5,299 nt of DNA from Actinomycetota bacterium (lineage in GTDB: Bacteria > Actinomycetota > Actinomycetes > Nanopelagicales > Nanopelagicaceae): the NCBI GenBank assembly GCA_027731885.1, contig JAQCAO010000084.1, positions 1 through 5,299 on the forward strand, in the 5' to 3' direction. The notes below the pieces were generated by a model. That model was not told the origin of the DNA and made no database searches. It was given only the letters and a program-made list of their open reading frames with translations. Of the stretch, positions 1 through 5,299 are shown piece by piece (the stretch's first letter is position 1; each line of letters opens with the position of its first letter). The translations under genes and the position numbers were made by a program.

Positions 1-603
1 CGCACCGAGAAGGCTGGCGCTGATGGATTGCTCGTTGTCGCACCGTATTACAACAAACCTCCACAAGCAGGCGTTTTGGCGCACTTTAAGGCGATCGCTG
101 GCGCAACTGATCTGCCGCTAATGATGTATGACATTCCTGGTCGCTGCGGAATTGAAATCGAGCCCGACACAATTGTTGAGTTATACAACCACCCACAAAT
201 CGTCGCCCTTAAAGATGCCAAGGGAAATGTAGCTTCAACCTCTTGGGTAATAAAGCGCTGCGGAATTCCGGTTTATTCTGGCGATGACATTCTCAACTTG
301 CCACTTCTCTCAGTCGGCGCAGTTGGCGTGGTTTCAGTTTGTGGTCACACCGTCGGTAAAGATCTCAAAGAGATGCTTAACTCTTGGTTTGCAGGAGATG
401 CAGCGCGCGCCTTAGAAATTCATCAGAAGCTACTTCCTGTCTTTACCGGCACATTCCGCACACAGGGTGCGATACTCACCAAGGCTGCGCTAAATATGAT
501 GGGCCTTCCTGGCGGGCATACCAGACTTCCTCTCGTCGATGCAACCGATGATCAGATCTTGCAACTGCGTAAAGATCTAATCGCCGGTGGCGTTGCGCTT
601 TAA
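1..603 (+). CDS. dapA: 4-hydroxy-tetrahydrodipicolinate synthase (DapA), 5'-truncated by the window edge
   Basis: DapA condenses pyruvate with aspartate semialdehyde, the first committed step of the diaminopimelate/lysine pathway in the cytosol. The reading frame is open from base 1 (RTEKAGADGLLVVAPYYNKP), so the gene begins outside the window; 200 codons are present. By alignment in the mind with E. coli DapA (catalytic Lys161), about 90 N-terminal residues, including the Thr-Thr proton-relay pair, are missing. Visible family hallmarks are the GADGLLVVAPYYNKP strand/loop, the catalytic Tyr in MYDIPGR (codon at 127-129), the substrate-binding Arg (142-144), the Schiff-base Lys in VALKDAKGN (211-213), and SGDD followed by a Gly-rich segment. 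The residue after the IPGR Arg is Cys where Thr or Ser is usual, probably a harmless variant. The TTG at 28 is an internal Leu codon, not a start. The next gene begins 7 bases after the stop with no terminator between, so cotranscription is likely. Confidence 0.96.
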   Translation, partial: RTEKAGADGLLVVAPYYNKPPQAGVLAHFKAIAGATDLPLMMYDIPGRCGIEIEPDTIVELYNHPQIVALKDAKGNVASTSWVIKRCGIPVYSGDDILNLPLLSVGAVGVVSVCGHTVGKDLKEMLNSWFAGDAARALEIHQKLLPVFTGTFRTQGAILTKAALNMMGLPGGHTRLPLVDATDDQILQLRKDLIAGGVAL

Positions 604-610
604 AGAGTTC

Positions 611-2293
611 ATGACCCATCCACATCCTGACCTCGGAACTCCCAGCAAGTTAGTTGCTGGCGGCTTGCGCATCGTCGCACTTGGTGGTTTGGCAGAGATC
701 GGTCGCAACATGACTGTCTTTGAAACCAATGGAAAACTATTAATTGTTGACTGCGGCGTACTTTTCCCAGAAGAGAATCAACCTGGAATTGATTTAATTC
801 TGCCTGACTTTAGCTACATCAGAGATCGCTTAGATGATGTAGTTGGCCTGGTCTTAACTCACGGCCATGAAGATCACATCGGTGCTACGCCATATTTGTT
901 GCGCGAGCGTAGCGATATTGCAATCTACGGATCAGCTCTGACTTTGGCCTTAGTTACAGCAAAACTTAAAGAGCATCGCATCTCGCCTCTGACGCGCGAA
1001 GTTAAAGAAGGGATGCGCGAAGATATCGGACCATTTGAAGTCGAGTTTGTCGCAGTAAATCACTCGATTCCAGATGCGCTAGCAATCGCAATCCACACCA
1101 AAGCCGGAACAGTTTTGCACACTGGTGACTTTAAGATGGATCAACTACCACTTGATGGCCGGATTACAGATCTGCGCACTTTTGCGCGGCTCGGCGATGA
1201 AGGCGTTGATTTATTTTTAGTAGATTCAACTAACGCCGATGTACCAGGCTTTACACCATCTGAGCGAGAGATCATTCCCGCGCTAAATCGCGCCATTGCC
1301 GCAACTAAAAAACGAGTCATAGTCGCATCTTTTTCTTCGCATGTTCACCGAGTCCAGCAGGTTATAGACACTGCGGCGATACACGATCGTAAGGTTGTAT
1401 TCATCGGCCGTTCCATGGTGCGCAATATGAAGATCGCGGAAGATATGGGCTATTTAAATGTACCAACTGGAATAGTTATAGATGCCAAAGATCTAGATAG
1501 CTACGATGATCGCGTCGTTCTGATCTGCACCGGATCGCAAGGCGAGCCAATGGCCGCGCTTTCGCGGATGGCAAATGGAGATCATCAGATAAGAGTCGGA
1601 GATGGTGACACTGTAATACTGGCGTCTTCGCTTATCCCAGGAAATGAGAATTCAGTTTTTCGCGTTATTAACGAACTAACGCGCTTTGGTGCAAAGGTTG
1701 TTCATAAGGCAAATGCCATGGTCCACGTATCGGGACATGCGGCAGCCGGCGAGTTGTTATATTGCTACAACATTGTGAAGCCCAAGTACGCGTTGCCGGT
1801 TCATGGCGAATGGCGCCATCTCAAAGCCAATGCTGAACTGGCTATTCAATCTGGAGTTCCCCGCGAGAACGCCTTTGTTATAGAAAATGGAATAGTTGTA
1901 GATTTGGTTGACCGCGAAGCCACCATTGCTGGTTCAGTCCCGTGTGGCTTTGTTTATGTTGATGGTCAGAGTATTGGTGATATCACTGAATCATCGCTAA
2001 AGGATCGCAGAATCTTAGGCGAAGAAGGATTTATCTCGGTTGTTGTCGTGATCGAATCACAAAGCGGCAAGATAATCGCGGGCCCAGATATTCATGCGCG
2101 CGGATTTAATGAAGATGAAGCGTTATTTGATGAAGTAAAAGGCCAGATAGAAAAAGCTCTACAACGAGCAGTATCTGAAGGCGTAAATGGAACTCATCAA
2201 CTAAACCAAGTGGTTCGCCGGACAATAGGCAGTTGGGTTGGCGGAAAACATCGCCGACGCCCAATGATCGTTCCCGTAGTAATTGAGGTCTAG
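611..2293 (+). CDS. rnj: Ribonuclease J (metallo-beta-lactamase/beta-CASP family)
   Basis: RNase J is a cytosolic, zinc-dependent ribonuclease with 5'-to-3' exonuclease and endonuclease activity in RNA maturation and decay. With the ATG start it has 560 residues, close to the roughly 558 of the mycobacterial protein. Metal-binding motifs are complete: THGHEDH at residues 83-89, His151 (VNHS), Asp173 (HTGD), and His398 in PVHGEWR. The beta-CASP insertion lies at about 205-365 and includes GRSMVRNM and SSLIPGNE (339-346). HVSGH (372-376) supplies the phosphate-binding pocket, and about 440-560 is the C-terminal domain. Start choice: a GTG at 587 in the same frame would add 8 residues and overlap dapA by 17 bases. 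The ATG at 611 is preferred because it clears the dapA stop and gives an N-terminus like that of actinobacterial homologues (a short Pro-rich lead into GGLR). The ribosome site is weak (AAAGAG at 602-607). Probably in the dapA operon. Confidence 0.97.
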   Translation: MTHPHPDLGTPSKLVAGGLRIVALGGLAEIGRNMTVFETNGKLLIVDCGVLFPEENQPGIDLILPDFSYIRDRLDDVVGLVLTHGHEDHIGATPYLLRERSDIAIYGSALTLALVTAKLKEHRISPLTREVKEGMREDIGPFEVEFVAVNHSIPDALAIAIHTKAGTVLHTGDFKMDQLPLDGRITDLRTFARLGDEGVDLFLVDSTNADVPGFTPSEREIIPALNRAIAATKKRVIVASFSSHVHRVQQVIDTAAIHDRKVVFIGRSMVRNMKIAEDMGYLNVPTGIVIDAKDLDSYDDRVVLICTGSQGEPMAALSRMANGDHQIRVGDGDTVILASSLIPGNENSVFRVINELTRFGAKVVHKANAMVHVSGHAAAGELLYCYNIVKPKYALPVHGEWRHLKANAELAIQSGVPRENAFVIENGIVVDLVDREATIAGSVPCGFVYVDGQSIGDITESSLKDRRILGEEGFISVVVVIESQSGKIIAGPDIHARGFNEDEALFDEVKGQIEKALQRAVSEGVNGTHQLNQVVRRTIGSWVGGKHRRRPMIVPVVIEV

Positions 2294-2297
2294 CCAG

Positions 2298-2303
2298 TAA
2301 GAT
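2298..2303 (+). promoter_or_regulatory. Possible -10 element for a leaderless ftsK transcript
   Basis: TAAGAT matches the actinobacterial -10 pattern TANNNT and lies exactly 7 bases before the GTG start of ftsK, which would place transcription initiation at or within a base of the start codon. No convincing -35 was seen at the usual distance, which is common in this phylum. The only Shine-Dalgarno-like stretch, AAAGG at 2305-2309, is one base from the start codon and too close to work normally; GAGG at 2285-2288 is too far away. A leaderless promoter explains the geometry best. Readthrough from rnj is also likely, since there is no terminator in the 17-base gap. Confidence 0.4.
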
Positions 2304-2310
2304 TAAAGGT

Positions 2311-4656
2311 GTGGCTAAGAAGAAAAGTGCTTCCTCTCGTAAGGCGAGCAATTCAGTCTTCTCGCTAATCGGCCGCGCGATTGGTTCACTCTGGAGAACT
2401 TTAGCGAAGGCAGCGGGATCTACCGTTCGCTTTCTTGCGCGGGGAGCGCGTGACTTAGATCCGGCGCATCACCGCGATGGCCTTGCCTTCCTTCTGCTAA
2501 TTTTGGCGCTAGCGGCATTTGCTGGAACTTGGTTTGCTGCCGATAACTTCGTGGGCAGAAATCTACACGCGGTTATTTACGGCGCTTTTGGACAAATCGG
2601 TTTCTTCGCACCTGTTGTAATAATCTACTTTGCAATTCGCTTATTCCGATCACCTGATGAGAAGAAAAATACATCTCGCATAGTTGTTGGAATTGTTACG
2701 CTGATTTTTAGCGCTACTGGTTTAGCACATCTCTTCAACGGCTCGCTGGGAGCGATAAATCCCACAGGAACGCTCGCCATGCGCAATGGTGGTGGCTGGT
2801 TAGGCTACGCCGTTTCTATGCCGCTAGAACGTTTGATGACCTCAATGCTGGCATACCCATTGCTGGTTGCACTCTTTATCTTTGGAGTTCTAGTAACAAC
2901 GGCGACTCCATTTTCATCGCTATTTATTAGAATCAAAAATACCTTTATCTGGATCTGGGCAAAACGCCCACAACGTGATGAAGCGAGATTTGAAATTTCT
3001 GATACCCCACCCTTCGAAACCCCAGTAGTTGCCTGGAACCACCACGCCGATGAGGTGGCTGAAGAAGAATTAGATGAAGAAGAATTCGATGAAGAGTTTA
3101 CTGTCGAAGTCCCGCGCCAAGTTCAGGCACCAGCCGCTACTTCAACTGCTGCGACTGCAAAACGACCTGAACAACTACTGCTAACAGCAGACTCTCATTA
3201 TTCTCTGCCACCACAAGATTTACTCCGCACTGGCCCGGCCGCGAAAGCAAAGTCAAAGGCCAACGACACTGTTGTCGCAGCCCTCACAGAAGTTTTTGCC
3301 CAATTTGAAATCGATGCACAAGTGACCGGTTTTATGCGGGGGCCGACCGTTACTCGCTACGAAGTCGAGTTAGGCAACGCTGTTAAAGTCGAACGGATTA
3401 CAGCGCTGGCCAAGAATATTTCTTATGCAGTAGCAAGCAGTGATGTTCGAATACTCTCGCCAATCCCAGGAAAATCTGCAGTTGGAATTGAGATACCTAA
3501 TGCAGATCGTGAAATCGTCGCTTTAGGCGATGTTATGCGCTCAACCGTTGCTGGGCAGGATCATCACCCGATGTTGGTGGCACTTGGCAAAGATGTCGAA
3601 GGTAATTTCGTCTGTGCCAACCTAGCAAAGATGCCACATTTACTTGTAGCAGGGGCGACTGGTGCAGGTAAGTCTTCAATGATCAACGCAATGATCACTT
3701 CAATATTAATGCGAGCCACACCAGATGATGTGCGCTTAGTCCTGATAGACCCTAAGCGCGTTGAATTAACTGCCTACGAAGGCATTCCGCATTTAATTAC
3801 CCCGATCATTACAAATCCAAAGAAGGCTGCAGATGCACTTACTTGGGTGGTTCGTGAGATGGATCTGCGATACGAAGATCTCTCTACATTTGGATTTAGG
3901 CATATAGATGATTTCAATAAGGCTGTTCGGGGCGGCAAAGTGATTGCACCTCCCGGAAGCGATCGAGTCGTTGAGCCTTATCCATATCTCTTGGTGATAA
4001 TCGATGAGCTAGCAGATTTGATGATGGTTGCAGCACGCGAAGTTGAAGAATCAGTTGTGAGAATTACTCAATTAGCTCGTTCTGCGGGTATCCACCTCGT
4101 ACTTGCCACACAACGTCCATCAGTAGATGTTGTAACTGGCTTAATCAAAGCCAACGTTCCGTCACGACTATCTTTTGCAACAAGTTCATTGGCGGATAGT
4201 CGCGTTATTTTAGATAGTCCTGGCGCAGAGAAGTTAGTTGGGCAAGGAGATGGTTTATTTATCCCCATGGGAGCATCGCGCGCGATCCGCATTCAAGGCG
4301 CCTATGTATCAGAACGGGAAATCGAAGCGGTAACAAATCACATTAAGAAACAACTATCCCCGCGTTATCGTGAAGATGTCACAGTAGCTCATCAAACTAA
4401 TAAGCTCGTCGATAAAGATATAGGCGATGATTTAGATTTGCTTCTGCAAGCAGTTGAACTTGTAGTCGGAACTCAATTTGGCTCGACTTCTATGTTGCAA
4501 CGAAAGTTGCGAGTCGGATTTGCTAAAGCAGGACGGCTGATGGATTTAATGGAGTCCCGTGGAATCGTGGGGCCGTCAGAAGGTTCCAAGGCGCGGGTAG
4601 TTATGGTCAAGCCTGACGAACTAGATTCTGTGCTTGCGACATTGCGCGACTACTGA
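2311..4656 (+). CDS. ftsK: DNA translocase FtsK (FtsK/SpoIIIE family)
   Basis: FtsK is a septum-anchored hexameric ATPase that pumps chromosomal DNA through the closing division site. The 781-residue protein is close to SpoIIIE in length, far shorter than E. coli FtsK because the linker is short. Order of parts: a basic, Ser-rich N-terminus (1-45); four predicted membrane segments near 56-76, 93-111, 122-141 and 178-198; an acidic linker (EEELDEEEFDEEF at 251-263) and a Pro/Ala/Thr-rich stretch to about 315; the motor domain from about 318, with Walker A GATGAGKS (448-455), Walker B LLVIIDELADLMM (560-572, Asp565/Glu566) and ATQRPS (599-604); and a C-terminal winged-helix gamma domain (about 705-772, GSTSMLQRKLRVGFAKAGRLM), which in the family reads DNA polarity sequences. 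The GTG start gives a normal MAKKKSASSRK-type N-terminus; no better upstream start exists between it and the rnj stop. All catalytic motifs are intact. Confidence 0.97.
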   Translation: MAKKKSASSRKASNSVFSLIGRAIGSLWRTLAKAAGSTVRFLARGARDLDPAHHRDGLAFLLLILALAAFAGTWFAADNFVGRNLHAVIYGAFGQIGFFAPVVIIYFAIRLFRSPDEKKNTSRIVVGIVTLIFSATGLAHLFNGSLGAINPTGTLAMRNGGGWLGYAVSMPLERLMTSMLAYPLLVALFIFGVLVTTATPFSSLFIRIKNTFIWIWAKRPQRDEARFEISDTPPFETPVVAWNHHADEVAEEELDEEEFDEEFTVEVPRQVQAPAATSTAATAKRPEQLLLTADSHYSLPPQDLLRTGPAAKAKSKANDTVVAALTEVFAQFEIDAQVTGFMRGPTVTRYEVELGNAVKVERITALAKNISYAVASSDVRILSPIPGKSAVGIEIPNADREIVALGDVMRSTVAGQDHHPMLVALGKDVEGNFVCANLAKMPHLLVAGATGAGKSSMINAMITSILMRATPDDVRLVLIDPKRVELTAYEGIPHLITPIITNPKKAADALTWVVREMDLRYEDLSTFGFRHIDDFNKAVRGGKVIAPPGSDRVVEPYPYLLVIIDELADLMMVAAREVEESVVRITQLARSAGIHLVLATQRPSVDVVTGLIKANVPSRLSFATSSLADSRVILDSPGAEKLVGQGDGLFIPMGASRAIRIQGAYVSEREIEAVTNHIKKQLSPRYREDVTVAHQTNKLVDKDIGDDLDLLLQAVELVVGTQFGSTSMLQRKLRVGFAKAGRLMDLMESRGIVGPSEGSKARVVMVKPDELDSVLATLRDY
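3061..3090 (+). repeat. 15-bp tandem duplication in the ftsK linker
   Basis: Bases 3061-3075 and 3076-3090 are two adjacent 15-base units (GAAGAAGAATTAGAT and GAAGAAGAATTCGAT) differing at one position. A partial third unit, GAAGAG, follows. They encode EEELD and EEEFD and then EEF in the acidic linker between the membrane and motor domains of FtsK. The unit is a multiple of three, so gain or loss of a copy would keep the frame. Confidence 0.8.
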
Positions 4657-4694
4657 GTTCACCAGGCGTTAACCAAATAGGGGACTAGTCCTTG

Positions 4695-4742
4695 GGGTGA
4701 TATTGAATTCTGTTCACCCTAATGGCTAGGCACAGGGTGATA
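4695..4742. repeat. Three alternating inverted copies of GGGTGA between ftsK and the RodZ-like gene
   Basis: GGGTGA occurs at 4695-4700, its reverse complement TCACCC at 4714-4719, and GGGTGA again at 4735-4740. The outer two extend to an 8-base direct repeat (GGGTGATA, 4695-4702 and 4735-4742) exactly 40 bases apart. The middle copy can pair with the left one (6 pairs, 13-base loop) or, better, the right one (7 pairs, TCACCCT with AGGGTGA, 13-base loop), so the two hairpins exclude each other. Centre spacings of 19 and 21 bases are near two helical turns, which also fits a protein operator. No T-run follows either hairpin, so an intrinsic terminator for ftsK is not convincing. GTTCACC at 4657-4663 repeats 4712-4718 and may be a more distant fourth copy. 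Confidence 0.6.
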
Positions 4743-4755
4743 GCCGCTCTAGACT
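4727..4755 (+). promoter_or_regulatory. Possible promoter of the RodZ-like gene
   Basis: TAGGCA (4727-4732) and TAGACT (4750-4755) are separated by 17 bases. They match the sigma-70-type consensus hexamers at 4 of 6 positions each, and the second fits TANNNT. Initiation would fall near 4762, leaving an untranslated leader of about 39 bases before the ATG at 4801. The third GGGTGA copy lies inside the spacer, a position where a bound protein would block the polymerase. Such matches arise easily by chance, so this is tentative. Confidence 0.3.
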
Positions 4756-4800
4756 TACATTCTTCATAGAGCGTTGTTATGTAAAGAATTGCGGGTTGAA

Positions 4801-5299
4801 ATGTCGCTAGGTGAGTTCTTGCAAGGTGCGCGCGAAAGCGCGGGCCTGAACATAGACGAACTCGCCGAACGCACCAGCATCCGCGCAGGATTGCTAAGAG
4901 AAATTGAAAGAAATAATTTCGTGCATTGCGGCGGAGATACATACGCACGCGGACATTTGAGAAATATTGCGCCAATTATTTCAGTCGATCCTCAGACTTT
5001 GATCGATCTTTACAATAATGAACATTCATCCGAAAACCGCAAAATTCACGATATGTTGGTTGAGAACAATGTTACGAGAATTCCAACTGAACGCAAGTCC
5101 ATCTCTTGGAAGTCTCTAGCTATCGCTTCTATTGTTGTACTGGCTGCGGTTGCGGTTGGGCAAATCATAATTTCAAATTCAAATACCTCCGTCACCTCCA
5201 ATAGCGTCGCAGTGGCGACGCCTTCTGCCACCGCTGCCGCACCTTCCCCTGCAGTTACTTCGACGCAGGATAGCGATGACGGCCCGTCCATTTCTGGAG
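4801..5299 (+). CDS. RodZ-like helix-turn-helix membrane protein, 3'-truncated by the window edge
   Basis: The frame is open from the ATG at 4801 to the window end (166 full codons, no stop). Residues 1-72 form a Cro/C1-type helix-turn-helix of the HTH_25/RodZ kind: MSLGEFLQGARESAGLNIDE, then LAERTSI and the family signature GGDTYARGHLRNIA (44-57). A basic linker is followed by one predicted membrane segment at about 104-124 (KSLAIASIVVLAAVAVGQIII). After it comes a Ser/Thr/Ala/Pro-rich stretch (about 126-160), presumably outside the cell and leading to a C-terminal domain beyond the window. In rod-shaped bacteria RodZ ties the MreB cytoskeleton to wall synthesis; in actinobacteria the role is less clear, so a regulatory or envelope function cannot be separated here. 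The upstream frame stays open to 4753 with in-frame TTG codons at 4774 and 4789, but the ATG starts exactly at the HTH motif. No strong ribosome site is seen (GGG at 4793-4795 at best). The position right after ftsK matches other actinobacteria. Confidence 0.88.
   Translation, partial: MSLGEFLQGARESAGLNIDELAERTSIRAGLLREIERNNFVHCGGDTYARGHLRNIAPIISVDPQTLIDLYNNEHSSENRKIHDMLVENNVTRIPTERKSISWKSLAIASIVVLAAVAVGQIIISNSNTSVTSNSVAVATPSATAAAPSPAVTSTQDSDDGPSISG

Noticed and set aside
2106..2351. Minus-strand ORF of 81 codons over the rnj-ftsK junction
   Set aside because: It is Leu-rich only because it is antisense to Glu/Lys-rich codons; it overlaps two solid genes and has no start signal.
4068..4292. 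Minus-strand ORF of 74 codons inside ftsK
   Set aside because: It lies entirely opposite the conserved motor domain of FtsK and resembles no family.
4680..4693. GGACTAGTCC palindrome (4682-4691) after ftsK as an intrinsic terminator
   Set aside because: A 10-base palindrome leaves only three pairs around a four-base loop plus wobble pairs, and no T-run follows it.
4831..4840. CGC-GAAA-GCG as a ClgR-type operator
   Set aside because: The ClgR consensus as I recall it has five bases between CGC and GCG with a different core; here there are four, and the site is inside the coding region.
4685..4975. Minus-strand ORF of 96 codons across the ftsK-RodZ-like gap
   Set aside because: It is Arg/Cys-rich with no recognisable domain and mostly lies opposite the well-supported HTH gene; a shadow frame.
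5046..5291. Minus-strand ORF of 81 codons
   Set aside because: It is the complement of the Ser/Thr/Ala-rich and membrane part of the RodZ-like gene; the low-complexity composition explains the lack of stops.

Overview
No mobile element, CRISPR array, RNA gene or new gene system was found. The window is a compact stretch of housekeeping chromosome with four consecutive plus-strand genes: the 3' part of dapA (lysine/diaminopimelate synthesis), a complete RNase J gene (rnj), a complete ftsK (DNA translocase of the division septum), and the 5' part of a RodZ-like helix-turn-helix membrane protein. The sequence runs off both ends inside genes.

Organism. The order dapA - rnj - ftsK - HTH/RodZ-like gene is characteristic of Actinobacteria. 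The RNase J has the actinobacterial form: a short N-terminal extension before GGLRIVALGG, the segment GRSMVRNM, and a C-terminus ending MIVPVVIEV. Base composition is close to balanced, with many A/T-ending codons, which is low for this phylum. Together with the tight spacing, this suggests a small-genome, lower-GC actinobacterium such as the freshwater acI group (Nanopelagicales, e.g. Planktophila-like). The phylum is well supported; the lower rank is an inference from composition.

Layout. 1-603: dapA without its first roughly 90 codons. 611-2293: rnj, starting 7 bases after the dapA stop and probably cotranscribed with it. 2311-4656: ftsK, 17 bases after rnj, with a GTG start directly preceded by a TANNNT element, which suggests an additional leaderless transcript. 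4657-4800: the only real intergenic gap (144 bases), holding alternating inverted copies of GGGTGA and a possible promoter. 4801-5299: the RodZ-like gene, truncated by the window end just after its single membrane segment.

How the genes relate. DapA feeds diaminopimelate into peptidoglycan and lysine. FtsK moves chromosome DNA through the closing septum. RodZ-like proteins are linked to cell shape and wall synthesis. RNase J processes and degrades RNA and has no obvious direct link to these. The grouping is a conserved neighbourhood with an envelope/division flavour rather than a dedicated pathway.
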